A DNA stretch of 64,000 bases from an uncultured Lachnospiraceae bacterium (GTDB lineage Bacteria > Bacillota > Clostridia > Lachnospirales > Lachnospiraceae). The DNA is taken from assembly GCA_910577115.1 (NCBI GenBank), contig CAJTMC010000002.1, positions 1 through 64,000 on the forward strand. Reading direction: 5' to 3'. The notes beneath the pieces are model-generated. The model was not told where the DNA came from, ran no database searches, and saw nothing but the letters and a program-made list of their open reading frames with translations. Below, in pieces: positions 1-10,070 of this stretch (its first letter is position 1; every line of letters begins with the position of its first letter). The translations under genes and the position numbers were made by a program.

Positions 1-3000
1 AAACGAAGCCCCGACGCAATACCGGTGTCATCACATACCGCTTTCGGCATTCCCCATATGTCATGCGCTGCATGGTGCTTTATCACGCCCTGCGCGTCTG
101 CTGCAAACAGCGTGCTTCCATATAAGTCATGCTGGAAATAAGTATCCGCCGTCTCTGTGCCTGCCTGCGGCATGAACCGCTGGCTGACACGTCCGTATCC
201 CTGCCCGTATACCGCGTTGACGGTTCCGACGCCCGAAATCTGCGTCACAAGGTCGTTTTGTATCCCGCCGAGGTAATCGGGCATATACGATGAAGCTGCC
301 GTGCCCGAAGTCTTTTTTACTCTTGCGAGGAGTCCGTTATAAGTATACTCCGATTTTTTACCGCTTACAAGGTTTGTTCCCGAAATCATGCGGTTTGCGG
401 TATCATATGTATAGCTTCTTAATACCTGCTCCCCAAGTCTTTCCTCTGTCAAATTTCCGCGCTGGTCATAGAGGTAGCTGTATGTTTCCTCCCCCTGTGT
501 CATTGCGGTGAGCTGGTTCATGGCATTGTACTGGTATGCTGCCGCCGTTATTCCGTCTGCCTGCTTCTGGGTTCTGTTTCCAAGCGCGTCATAGAGATAG
601 CTTTCCGTATTTTCGCCGTCGCTGTAAGAAACCAGTTGTCCGAGCGCGTCATATGCATAGCTCCTGCTGAAGGCATATTCCGGTACGGCTGATGTGCCCG
701 TATGCGTCTTGATGCGTCCGAGTGCGTCATAGGTGATCTGCTCGCTGGCGCGGGTATCCACGCCGAAAAGGCGTTCCACCGTTACCGGTCTGTTGTTTTT
801 GTCATAAGTGTACGATACGGTGTTTCCCGGCTGTACTGCCTTTGTCAGGTTTCCCGCACCGTCATAGGTGTAGGATGCTGACAGCATTGCCGCATCGGTT
901 ATCTTTTTGAGCCTGTCGTTCTTGTCGAATGCAAATGATGCCCTGCTGCCGTCGGGATAAACAATACCCGTGCGTCTGCCCATTGCGTCATACTCATAGG
1001 AAGTCTCCCTTCCCTGCGGGTCCTTCGCCTTTGTGAGCCTGCCGAGTGTATCCCTTGTAAAGGATGTCGTGCCGGTCGGGTCCTGCATCTCCACAAGCTG
1101 TCCCCTGCTGTTGTAGCGGAACTTCGTCTCCCTGTCCGTGCCGTATTGTATCCGGGTAGGCAGGTTGTTAAGGTCGTAGGTCACGACGGTGCGGTTCTGC
1201 TCGCCGTCCACGATTTCTGTTATGTTCCCGTTGCCGTCATAGCTGTATCCTGTCTCCCCAAGCAGCGGGTTGATTTCCCTGATCATGCAGCTGCGCTTGT
1301 CATACTGGTAAAGCGTGATACATGCCTTCTCCTCCCCCGCAGCCCTGTATTCCCTGATACAGTTGTCTACCGCGTCATACTCGAATGCCGTCTTGTTGCC
1401 AAGCGCGTCCGTCACTTCGGTAAGGTTTCCATTTCCGTCATATGCGTATGTGGTGCTGTTGCCAAGCGCGTCCGTCACCGTGGCAATCCTGCCGTCTGCC
1501 GTGTAGGTAAAGGAAGTTTTCTTTCCCATTGCGTCCGTGACGGCTGTCACCTGCCCGAGTGCGTCATGCGTATATGTTGTGGTGTTGCCAAGCGCGTCGC
1601 GCACGGTCTTCACCTGTCCGAGCGCATTGTAGGCATACTCAATGGTCTCGCCCTCCGCCAGCGTGAGTTTTGTCAGGTTTCCGTTCGGCGAGTATTCGTA
1701 TGTCGTGGTATTGCCGTTGGCATCCGTCTGCGTGAGCACCCTGCCCATGGAATCATAGGTGTATGCCATGCTGTTGCCATCCGCATCCGAAATTCCCGTC
1801 AGTCTGCCTCTGTTATCATATGTATAGTCTGTCCGCGTACCTTCCTGATCCGTCACTGCCGCCAGTCTGCCTGATGCCGTATACTCCATGGAAATGCCAG
1901 CACCGTTTTCCGCGGCTGCTTCTGTCAGTCTGTCTAAGTTGTCATAGACATATGTCCAGATATTTCCGTTTGCGTCCGTATACCGTGTCACATTTCCTGC
2001 CGCATCATAGACGCAGGAGCTGTGGTGGCCTTCCTCGTCCGTTATTCCCGTCAATCTGTCCAAACTGTCATAGATGTACTGCCTGATGCCGCCTGCCGCA
2101 TTTGTCTCCTTTGTCAGGTTTCCGTTTCCGTCGTATTCGTATACGGTCTTTCCTCCGCAGGCATCCGTCACTGCCGCAAGCATTCCCCTGTCATCATACT
2201 CATATGTGACAATACCGCCTGCCGCATCTGTTACCTTTGTCACGCGGTCATTGGCGTCATATTCATATGCTGTCACGTTTCCAAGGGCATCCGTGATTGT
2301 AAGGCAGTTGCCATTCTTATCATATGTATATCCCGTAACCCCACCGTTTGGCGCTTTTTCCTGCGATATTCGCCCCGCGCTGTCATAGGTGTAGGTGGTT
2401 CGGTTTGTCTCTTTATCCTTATAGGAAACCGCGTTTCCATCCGCATCATAGCCGACTGTCTCCGTGTTTCCGCAGGCGTCCTCAACGGATTCGAGTCTGC
2501 CCAGCGCGTCATAAGAGAATTTTACGGTCTCGTCCTCCCTTGTGATAGAGAGCAGCCTGTCCTCCTTGTCATAACTGTATGCCGTGACAATGCCTTCCTC
2601 ATCTGTCATGGACAGGATGTTCCCATTGTTGTCATAGGCATACTCCACCGTGTTTCCGAGTGCATCCGTAACCTTCGTGACATTGCCTGCATGGTCATAA
2701 TTGTATGCCGTCTGGCGTCCCTTTTCGTCCGTTACACCCGTCACCTGTCCCATGACATCATATGCGTAGCTGATTTCCCCGCCTGCTGCATTTCGTACGA
2801 CAGTGAGCCTGTCCGCATCGTCAAATGTATAGCTCGTGGTGTTTCCGTTTTTATCCGTATAGGATGTCACGCTGCCCCACTGGTTATGCTGGTAAGCTGT
2901 CCGGTATCCCATCGGATCCTGCTCTGTCGCAAGATTTCCCTCATCATCATAGGTAAAGGTCTGAACCTTCCCCATTGCATCCGTAACAGACACCAGCTGC

Positions 3001-6000
3001 CCCGCTTCATTGTATGCAAACTGCTGCGTGCCGCCCATTCTGTCCGTAACACCTGTACAGCTTCCGTTTGCGTCGTAGCTATAGAGGATTTCCCCGTCGG
3101 CGTCAGACACGCTTAACAGGTCGCCGTCCTTTGAATAGGTATATTCAATGGTATTCCCTGCCGGGGATGTATAGGATGTCAGGCGTCCCGCGTCATCATG
3201 TACGTACCGGTATATGTTTCCAAGACAGTCCCCAGCCTCCTGCAGATGGCCTTTCCCGTCATAAGCATAGCTCCACAGAGAACCGTTTCTGTCTGTGTAA
3301 GCCGTAAGGTTGTCCCGGGAATCATATTCAAAGCGTGATACATTTCCGTTCTCGTCAGTCATGGATGTCAGGTTGTTGTTTCCGTCATAAGTATAAAGTG
3401 TTGTCGTCTTATCCCTGTTTTCCACCGATACCGGCTGGTTGTTCTCATTGTAGCTGATTTTTTCTTCCGTTTCGTCAGGATAGATGATGCAGGTCATGCG
3501 TCCTTTCCCGTCATACTGCATTTTCGTGACATTTCCGAACACGTCTGTCTGCTCTATGAGCCTGCCGTCCGCGTCATACCTGTTATGGATTCCTGTCTCG
3601 GAGTTCCTTATGTCTGTAATGTTTCCGTCTGTATCATAAACATACTTTGTATAATACTTGTCTCCTGTATGGAAACAGGTCTCCCTGTCTGTTTCATTAT
3701 AGACAACCCTGTTTTCCACTCTGCCTGTCATAGTCTGTCTGACAATCCGCTGTTTCTCGTCATACGTATTGACCAGATAGCCTGCGCCTGTAAAATCAGC
3801 GACAGTGAGGAGGTTCCCATCATCATCATAAGTAAAGCTGATGCTCTCGCCGTCCGCATTCCTTATCGCCGCAAGGCACTGGTCCTTATACAGCAGGCTC
3901 ACTTCATTCCCTGTCTCGTCCGCTACTTTTGAAACGTATCCGTTCTGATAGGTAAATGTCAGCTTCTCGCCGTGTCTGCCGGAAATTTCCAGGATCTTTC
4001 CATCCATGTCTGTCTGTACACGGTACTCTGTAAGGCCGTCCTCTTTTATATAGGCAAGACGATAATTAACATAATGGTATTCTGTACCGTCTATATCGGT
4101 CACATAATAGTTAAAATTCTCGTCCCGTCCAAGTCTGTACGTGGATCTGACGCCTTCTGCCGGACAGTACTGGTGTTCCTCTGATCGGTAAAAAGGAATG
4201 ATGCTGCCGTCAGGCGTCTCGAAATATACATATGTATCATCCGCGTAAAGCATAAAGTTAAAGGAATGTGTCCATTTTTTCCCCATTTTTCCGTAATGGC
4301 TGCCGCGCTGTGATTCATACATCGGTACAAATTCGAGGTTATCCCTGCCGTTTCTTTCAAGCAGTGTATGTTCCCATAGAAAGGCGCCTGTCACAACGTT
4401 TACGGGGTCAAGCTCCGTATGGCGCTTTTTCCCGCCGGGGTATTTTTTCTTTGGTTTTCTGGTCGGAATGCCTGTATCTTTCTTGTGTTTTGGCTCAGGT
4501 ACGGTTTCCTCCGGAAGTGTTTTTATTTTCTGCGGGGTACCGTATCTGCTCGAACCGTCGGCATTGTTGCACCGCACTGCATAGGTATGATCTGTGCCTG
4601 GCTTCAGTCCGTCTATCTCCTTCGACGGCTCTGTCGTCCTGTGCGGCGTCCCGTCAAACAGCACGTCATAGCTTGTAGCCCCGTCCACTGCCGGCCAGCT
4701 TATTTTAACTTTATTTTTGCCTGCGGATGCATGCGGTGAAGATGGCGCTTTTGGTGTTGTCCTGACTTTTTTGGACGGGCTCGGTTTGCTGCTTCCCCCC
4801 GCATTTTTTGCCCTGACGCTGACATCATGGTCTTTGTTCGGAGAGAGTCCGCCTACTTTATGGGAATTGCCCGATGCGTTGTGTTTCTTTCCGTCTACAT
4901 CCACTTCGTATCCGTCAGCGCCATCAGACGGATCCCAGCTCAGGTCCGCAGAATCCTCATCCGTTGATGCCTTCAGACCCGACGGCGACTTTGGCGCTGT
5001 ATGCGCTGTCTTTGTCGGGCTGTACCCACTTGCTCCATCCCCGTTCTTTGAACGCACTTTGTATGGATATTTTGTATTCGGATTTAATCCTGTCATTTTC
5101 TTTCTGGTTCCGCTTTCATGGCTTGTCTTTCCGTTGAAATCAAGCTCATAGCCTGTCGCGCCGCTGACTGCATCCCACTCTAATTCCACTTCTGTGTCCG
5201 AATTTATTGAGGTGATATTGGCAGGCGCTTTCGGCGCTGTCGTCACAGTATGCTCGGGACTGTACGCACCTGCCCCGTATGCATTTTTCGCACGCACCTT
5301 GAAGCTGTACGGTTTATTTGGATCTAACCCTGTAAAGGTCTTCTCCGTCGGTGTCTGGCTGTATGTCTCTCCATTGAACATCAGGTCATAGCCTGTTGCG
5401 CCGTTGACTGCCCCCCAGCTAAATGTCACGGAATCATCCGTAGACCGTTTTGTGATTCCGGACGGCACTGCCGGAAGAAGCGATTGTGTCTTCACTGACC
5501 GGACAGTGCCGTATGCACCTGTCCCGTACGCATTCTTACAGCCAATTTTATAATGATACGTTGTATTATGCTGCAGTCCGCTGATGCTAAGCGATGTGTT
5601 TGCGTTACCATTTACATTGTAATCCCTGTCGTTGAAGCGAACGATATATCCTGTTGCTCCCGGCATGCTGCCCCAGCTGATTGTCACGGAATTTGGGGTA
5701 CTCTTCGCAGTAGCAGATGACGGCGGATTCGGCACTGTTTGAACTGTCTGCACCGGACTGTATGCCCCTGCGCCGTCCGCATTTTTCGCACGTACCTGAA
5801 AATCGTACTCCCTGTTTCCGGTCAGCCCGGTAAGCGTCTTGCTGGTTCCGGTCTGGCTGTATGTCTGTCTGTTAAAATATAAGTCATAGCCTGTTGCGTT
5901 AGTTACTGGGTTCCAGTTAATTGTTACGGAATCATTTGTCGCCGTTTTCTGTATCCCTGCGGGCACTCCTGGAAGCACTGCCTGTGTTGTCACGGAACGG

Positions 6001-8003
6001 CTTGTGCTGTACGCCCCTGTCCCATCCGCACCTTTACTGCACATCTTATAACTGTATGTTGTCTTTGGATTCAGTCCGCTGACTGTATAGGATGTGGCTC
6101 CCGCACCTATGTGGTAATCCTTGTCGTCGAGGTTAAGGATGTACCCTGTCGCTCCCGCGGTCTTATCCCAGCTTACGGTTACTGCATTTGTCGTGGCTTC
6201 CGCTTTGATTCCTGTTGGTGCCTTTGGCGCTGTCGTCACTGTCTGCTCCGCGCTGTATTCACCTGCTCCGTCTGCATTCTTCGCACGGACCTGATATTTG
6301 TACCCCGTATTGCTGCTAAGTCCAGCCACTGTCCTGCTGGTTGTAGTCTGATTGTATATTCTTCCAGCAAACTTAAAGTCATAACCTGTTGCATTCGCAA
6401 CCGGATTCCAGCTGACGGTCATGGAATTATCCGTCGCCGTTTTCTGTATCCCTGTAGGCACTCCCGGAAGCACCGCCTGCGTTTTTACGGAATAGCTGGG
6501 ACTGTACGCTCCCGTCCCGTCCGCATTCTTGCAGCACATCTTATAACTGTATGTCGTCTTTGGATTCAATCCGCTGACTGTATAGGATGTGGCTCCTGAT
6601 CCTATATTGTAATCCTTGTTGTTGAACTTAAGGATATATCCTGTTGCACCTGTTACCTTGTTCCACTTTATGGTTGCCGCATTCGTTGCAGCTGTCGCAC
6701 TGATGCCTGTCGGCGCTTTTGGCGCTGTCGTCACCGTCTGCTCCGTGCTATACGGGCTTGTCCCGTTGGCATTTTTTGCACGCACCTGAAATTTATAACC
6801 GGTATTTGCATTAAGTCCCGTAAAGTCTTTACTTGTTCCTGTCAGACTGTATACGCTCCCATTAAATTTCAGCTCATATCCTGTTGCGCCGCTTACGGCA
6901 GACCAGCTGATTTTTGCTGAATTGTCTGTTGATTTTTTAGTAATGCCAGAGGGTGTCTGCGGCAACTGAGATGATGCCGCTGCCTGCGTTTTTATGCTTT
7001 TTAAGGCACTGAATGCCCCCGCGCCATCTGCATTATTACAGCATATCTTATAATTATAAGTGGTATTTGGATTAAGCCTGTCTATTTTCAGGGACGTGTT
7101 TCCCCCTGACACCATATGGTTCCCGTTATTGAAGTTAACCGTATAAGTGCCTGCCCCTGTCACCTTATTCCAATTTATTGTCACTGAATTTGTCGTGCTT
7201 GTTGCACTGATGCTTGTCGGCGGTTTCGGAGCCGTGGTTACAGTCTGCTCTGTACTGTACGGGCTTGTTCCATTGGCATTTTTTGCTCGCACCTGAAAGC
7301 GGAATCCCACATTGGAGCTCAGACCAGTAATCGTCTTGCTGGTCGATGTAAGACTGTATGTACTTCCATTGAATTTCAAATCATAGCCTGTAGCGTTAGA
7401 TACAGGGCTCCAGCTGATTGTCGCTGATGTATCTGTTGATTTTTTTGTGATTCCGGACGGCACCTCTGGAATTGCTGTTTTTGTTGTGACCGTCTGTGTT
7501 GCACTGTATGCTCCTGTCACATTACTGTTTTTTGCCCGGACTGCATAAGTGTGCTTTGAATTTTGTGCAAGACCTGAAAAGGTATAATTTGTTTTTGTTG
7601 TGTTGTACACCCTGCCGTCAAACAATATGTCATAGCTTGTTGCACCGCTTACGGGACTGAAAGTCAGGCTAATCGAAACAGTGCCTACATTTGCTTTTAT
7701 ATTGGTCGGAACGGTTAAGCTATTCGCGTAGAAGTCAGTGGGCACTATCAGTTCTATCTCCTTGCTAGCCAAACTATTACCGCCTTTTTTCGTTGCCCAC
7801 ACTGTAATGCGATACCCGACTCCTTGCCTTACCTTATCTGGAGTAACACAGCTTGTTGTAGTCATCACTTCGTGGTAAAAAACTTTGCTGCCAAAATCAC
7901 AGATACGCACCTGATAACTATCCGCACCAGCCACGCTGGACCATGAACACGATATTGTTCCATTCTTGTTTAATGTAGCCGTAACATTAAAATTATTACT
8001 CAT
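1..8003 (-). CDS. Giant FN3-repeat + RHS/YD-repeat protein (C-terminus beyond the window)
   Basis: One frame is open from ATG at 8003 (AAAGGAGA just upstream) to the left edge, over 2,660 codons. Residues 1 to about 1165 form roughly 14 fibronectin type III-like domains. A Lys/Pro-rich linker follows, then a DUF6531-like start of an RHS shell (DPVNVVTGAF near 4394-4415), then dozens of YD repeats of about 20 residues (pattern YxYDxxGN) from about 3900 to 300. The last residues include FQHDLYGSTLFAAD, which normally precedes the RYYDPxTGRF core, so the core and any variable C-terminal toxin lie outside. The N-terminus (MSNNFNVTATL) has no signal peptide that I can see. RHS proteins form hollow shells around a C-terminal cargo. 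The role here (contact-dependent toxin or surface protein) is inferred. Confidence 0.93.
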   Translation of the reverse strand, partial: MSNNFNVTATLNKNGTISCSWSSVAGADSYQVRICDFGSKVFYHEVMTTTSCVTPDKVRQGVGYRITVWATKKGGNSLASKEIELIVPTDFYANSLTVPTNIKANVGTVSISLTFSPVSGATSYDILFDGRVYNTTKTNYTFSGLAQNSKHTYAVRAKNSNVTGAYSATQTVTTKTAIPEVPSGITKKSTDTSATISWSPVSNATGYDLKFNGSTYSLTSTSKTITGLSSNVGFRFQVRAKNANGTSPYSTEQTVTTAPKPPTSISATSTTNSVTINWNKVTGAGTYTVNFNNGNHMVSGGNTSLKIDRLNPNTTYNYKICCNNADGAGAFSALKSIKTQAAASSQLPQTPSGITKKSTDNSAKISWSAVSGATGYELKFNGSVYSLTGTSKDFTGLNANTGYKFQVRAKNANGTSPYSTEQTVTTAPKAPTGISATAATNAATIKWNKVTGATGYILKFNNKDYNIGSGATSYTVSGLNPKTTYSYKMCCKNADGTGAYSPSYSVKTQAVLPGVPTGIQKTATDNSMTVSWNPVANATGYDFKFAGRIYNQTTTSRTVAGLSSNTGYKYQVRAKNADGAGEYSAEQTVTTAPKAPTGIKAEATTNAVTVSWDKTAGATGYILNLDDKDYHIGAGATSYTVSGLNPKTTYSYKMCSKGADGTGAYSTSRSVTTQAVLPGVPAGIQKTATNDSVTINWNPVTNATGYDLYFNRQTYSQTGTSKTLTGLTGNREYDFQVRAKNADGAGAYSPVQTVQTVPNPPSSATAKSTPNSVTISWGSMPGATGYIVRFNDRDYNVNGNANTSLSISGLQHNTTYHYKIGCKNAYGTGAYGTVRSVKTQSLLPAVPSGITKRSTDDSVTFSWGAVNGATGYDLMFNGETYSQTPTEKTFTGLDPNKPYSFKVRAKNAYGAGAYSPEHTVTTAPKAPANITSINSDTEVELEWDAVSGATGYELDFNGKTSHESGTRKKMTGLNPNTKYPYKVRSKNGDGASGYSPTKTAHTAPKSPSGLKASTDEDSADLSWDPSDGADGYEVDVDGKKHNASGNSHKVGGLSPNKDHDVSVRAKNAGGSSKPSPSKKVRTTPKAPSSPHASAGKNKVKISWPAVDGATSYDVLFDGTPHRTTEPSKEIDGLKPGTDHTYAVRCNNADGSSRYGTPQKIKTLPEETVPEPKHKKDTGIPTRKPKKKYPGGKKRHTELDPVNVVTGAFLWEHTLLERNGRDNLEFVPMYESQRGSHYGKMGKKWTHSFNFMLYADDTYVYFETPDGSIIPFYRSEEHQYCPAEGVRSTYRLGRDENFNYYVTDIDGTEYHYVNYRLAYIKEDGLTEYRVQTDMDGKILEISGRHGEKLTFTYQNGYVSKVADETGNEVSLLYKDQCLAAIRNADGESISFTYDDDGNLLTVADFTGAGYLVNTYDEKQRIVRQTMTGRVENRVVYNETDRETCFHTGDKYYTKYVYDTDGNITDIRNSETGIHNRYDADGRLIEQTDVFGNVTKMQYDGKGRMTCIIYPDETEEKISYNENNQPVSVENRDKTTTLYTYDGNNNLTSMTDENGNVSRFEYDSRDNLTAYTDRNGSLWSYAYDGKGHLQEAGDCLGNIYRYVHDDAGRLTSYTSPAGNTIEYTYSKDGDLLSVSDADGEILYSYDANGSCTGVTDRMGGTQQFAYNEAGQLVSVTDAMGKVQTFTYDDEGNLATEQDPMGYRTAYQHNQWGSVTSYTDKNGNTTSYTFDDADRLTVVRNAAGGEISYAYDVMGQVTGVTDEKGRQTAYNYDHAGNVTKVTDALGNTVEYAYDNNGNILSMTDEEGIVTAYSYDKEDRLLSITREDETVKFSYDALGRLESVEDACGNTETVGYDADGNAVSYKDKETNRTTYTYDSAGRISQEKAPNGGVTGYTYDKNGNCLTITDALGNVTAYEYDANDRVTKVTDAAGGIVTYEYDDRGMLAAVTDACGGKTVYEYDGNGNLTKETNAAGGIRQYIYDSLDRLTGITDEEGHHSSCVYDAAGNVTRYTDANGNIWTYVYDNLDRLTEAAAENGAGISMEYTASGRLAAVTDQEGTRTDYTYDNRGRLTGISDADGNSMAYTYDSMGRVLTQTDANGNTTTYEYSPNGNLTKLTLAEGETIEYAYNALGQVKTVRDALGNTTTYTHDALGQVTAVTDAMGKKTSFTYTADGRIATVTDALGNSTTYAYDGNGNLTEVTDALGNKTAFEYDAVDNCIREYRAAGEEKACITLYQYDKRSCMIREINPLLGETGYSYDGNGNITEIVDGEQNRTVVTYDLNNLPTRIQYGTDRETKFRYNSRGQLVEMQDPTGTTSFTRDTLGRLTKAKDPQGRETSYEYDAMGRRTGIVYPDGSRASFAFDKNDRLKKITDAAMLSASYTYDGAGNLTKAVQPGNTVSYTYDKNNRPVTVERLFGVDTRASEQITYDALGRIKTHTGTSAVPEYAFSRSYAYDALGQLVSYSDGENTESYLYDALGNRTQKQADGITAAAYQYNAMNQLTAMTQGEETYSYLYDQRGNLTEERLGEQVLRSYTYDTANRMISGTNLVSGKKSEYTYNGLLARVKKTSGTAASSYMPDYLGGIQNDLVTQISGVGTVNAVYGQGYGRVSQRFMPQAGTETADTYFQHDLYGSTLFAADAQGVIKHHAAHDIWGMPKAVCDDTGIASGLR
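4510..7735 (-). repeat. Tandem FN3 domains with a two-domain higher-order repeat
   Basis: FN3 units of about 245-250 bp alternate between two subtypes. One has linkers of the TTAPKAPTGI kind; the other has linkers of the KTQAVLPGVPTGI kind with the phrase YSYKMCCKNADG. This gives a super-period of about 495-500 bp, clearest between about 5230 and 7230. The pattern suggests growth by duplication of domain pairs. The first domain (about 7740-8003) and the last two or three (about 4510-5230) are more divergent. Confidence 0.8.
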
Positions 8004-8086
8004 TTGATTCTCTCCTTTTATCTTTTTTGACCGGTCTACTAATAAAAAGGAAAAAATCCTTAAAATGTAAATAATGAATCTCTGAT

Positions 8087-8142
8087 AAAACAGAAAAACC
8101 CGCAGGCTCTCATATCAAGAAACCTGCGGATTTTTCTGTTTT
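8087..8142. terminator. Bidirectional intrinsic terminator in the 8004-8284 gap
   Basis: Stem CCGCAGG (8100-8106) / CCTGCGG (8123-8129) is extended by A-rich and T-rich flanks (AACAGAAAAA / TTTTTCTGTT), giving U-runs in both directions. It would end the operon finishing at 8285. The rest of the 8004-8284 gap holds only the leader and RBS of the RHS gene; I see no clear -35/-10 pair. Confidence 0.85.
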
Positions 8143-8284
8143 ATCTCTTGTGCCTATTGTATTTTATTTTTCAAACTGTTTTCCAGCCAAAGTATCCAAA
8201 TTATACTTACATACAGTATATGTGAACCGTCCTCAAATCTTTCCCCGGTTCCTAAACTCTGTCATGCTTCCTGCTGCATATCAA

Positions 8285-9997
8285 TTATCCAATGAGACAC
8301 TCTTTTCCCCGAAAGGCAAACCCGTATTTGCGTATTTTTTCCGGTGCGAAACCATGTGACACAAGTTCTGCCTCATACTTCTTTTCCGCTATCTGGCGAT
8401 GAGCCGCGGCGAGAGTGTCCTCAAGTGTCTCCTCGTCCTCATCTGAATCCAGTACCTTGAATTCGAAAATGAACGCCTTGCCACACTTGTCAATCGGTTC
8501 CAGCATGACGTCATAACGCCCGTATCCGCTTTCGCGGTTTGAGCGCACAAGATACGTATCTGCCATATTTACAACCATGCCCACTACAAAGCCGTGATAA
8601 AAGCGCTCCGGTTCTGTCTGATCTGAGGGCTTATTGCCGCTGTCAAAGGAACTGAAGGTATTCAGAGCCACTTTATTCATAAAGGTATTCATTTTGCGGA
8701 CATTATCGTTTAAGAGGGCATTAATAAACTCATTGTAGTATGCTTCCGTGCTGCCGCCGAACCATCCCTTTACCATGTTCTCAAAAATGCTCTCCGCTTC
8801 CATGTTTGTGAGTGTCAGTGTATACACTTTTCTTTTTCGTTCGCCTACATATTTCAAATCCAGCACTTTCAGGTATCCTGTTGCCAAAAGAAGGCTCCAT
8901 ACGGCATTGGCGCTTCCGTCAAGCTGCTCAAAAACAATTCTCTCGTCAAGCTCTGTTTCAAAGCTCTTTCCCTGCAGAAGCGACTCCATTGTCTGCTTAA
9001 TTCCGGGAACACCTGTCTGCATCAGTGCGTTCACAAGTCCGTTTGAGCTTGTGTCTGCCCAGTAATTTTCGTATTTTCCATTTTTCCTGATGAAAGAGGA
9101 TATGGACCAGGGATTGTAAATATCCGTATGGATCCCGAATGTAAAACCGTCATACCATTTTTTTACCTCTTTCTTTTCGTTTTCAAGTCCCATTTCATCA
9201 AGTGCGTCAAAAACTTCATTCTCCGTAAATCCAAAAGCGGTTGCATATTCATCGGATGTGGTTGTAATCACGTCAAGATTATTCATTCCGGTAAAAATAC
9301 TTTCCCTGGCAATTCTTGTTATTCCTGTAATTATGCCACGCTCAAGGTAAGGGTTTGTCTTAAAGGTTGCATTAAAAAAACTGCTGAAAAAACGGACAGC
9401 CTTATCCCAATATCCAAAGAGCCACGCATCCTGCATCGGTGTATCGTATTCATCAAGAATGATAATTACATTCTCCTGATAATAGTGCTGCATGAAGCAT
9501 GCCATTTGATGGACCGCCCCAGCGGCTGTGCTGCCTGGCATTCCTATTTTTATGCTTTCATAATACGCTTTCTCATTCGCATTCAGACAGTTGCCATCTA
9601 GCAGGTAATCGTTCGCATTATACAGGTCTGCAATCACTTCCGTTATCTTACTTTCCATTTCCGCATATCCGTCCGCCTTGACATTTGCAAACGTCAGAAA
9701 TATCACCGGAAATTTACCTTGCAGGTTCCTGTACTTTACCCTGTCCGAATCATGCCCGAAAATTGACAAGCCTTCAAACAAATCAGCCCTGCCCTCGTAT
9801 TTTTTTGAAAAAAAGCACTCGAGCATGCTCATGTTCAGGGTTTTGCCAAAACGGCGCGGGCGCGTGATTAATGTAACGTCTGAACCGGTTTCCCACCATT
9901 CTCTGATAAAATCCGTCTTGTCAATATAAAACGCACCCTGTTTCCTCAATTTATCAAACCGCTGTACGCCTATATTTACTACCGGCTTTCTTTTCAT
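8285..9997 (-). CDS. AAA-ATPase_like / PD-(D/E)XK (DUF1703-type) protein
   Basis: 570 aa from ATG 9997, chosen over an upstream in-frame start because GGGAGG lies 8 nt before it. Domains in order: an AAA-ATPase_like domain with the arginine-rich Walker A variant RPRRFGKT (about 46-53) and Walker B IIILDEYD (about 178-185), then a C-terminal PD-(D/E)XK_9-type domain with GYGRYDVML and IFEFKVLD. This family is common and often multicopy in gut Clostridia and Bacteroidetes; its function is not settled, and nuclease-based mobile or defence roles are suspected. It lies 73 bp downstream of the vWA gene on the same strand, so it could be co-transcribed. It may equally be an independent cargo gene, since the family often sits alone. 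Confidence 0.9.
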   Translation of the reverse strand: MKRKPVVNIGVQRFDKLRKQGAFYIDKTDFIREWWETGSDVTLITRPRRFGKTLNMSMLECFFSKKYEGRADLFEGLSIFGHDSDRVKYRNLQGKFPVIFLTFANVKADGYAEMESKITEVIADLYNANDYLLDGNCLNANEKAYYESIKIGMPGSTAAGAVHQMACFMQHYYQENVIIILDEYDTPMQDAWLFGYWDKAVRFFSSFFNATFKTNPYLERGIITGITRIARESIFTGMNNLDVITTTSDEYATAFGFTENEVFDALDEMGLENEKKEVKKWYDGFTFGIHTDIYNPWSISSFIRKNGKYENYWADTSSNGLVNALMQTGVPGIKQTMESLLQGKSFETELDERIVFEQLDGSANAVWSLLLATGYLKVLDLKYVGERKRKVYTLTLTNMEAESIFENMVKGWFGGSTEAYYNEFINALLNDNVRKMNTFMNKVALNTFSSFDSGNKPSDQTEPERFYHGFVVGMVVNMADTYLVRSNRESGYGRYDVMLEPIDKCGKAFIFEFKVLDSDEDEETLEDTLAAAHRQIAEKKYEAELVSHGFAPEKIRKYGFAFRGKECLIG

Positions 9998-10070
9998 AAT
10001 CCATACCTCCCGCAATATTTGACCGTAATCCGTTGATATCAGTATACACAGTATTGTTATTTTACGCAAA

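Noticed and set aside
1146..3116. Long + strand open frames opposite the RHS gene
   Set aside because: They mirror the repetitive YD-repeat coding strand, lack RBSs and resemble no protein; the minus-strand frame is continuous and matches RHS features.
8285..10069. Longer 594-aa start for the AAA/PD-(D/E)XK gene
   Set aside because: The added residues have no family character, and a GGGAGG RBS lies just before the internal ATG at 9997.
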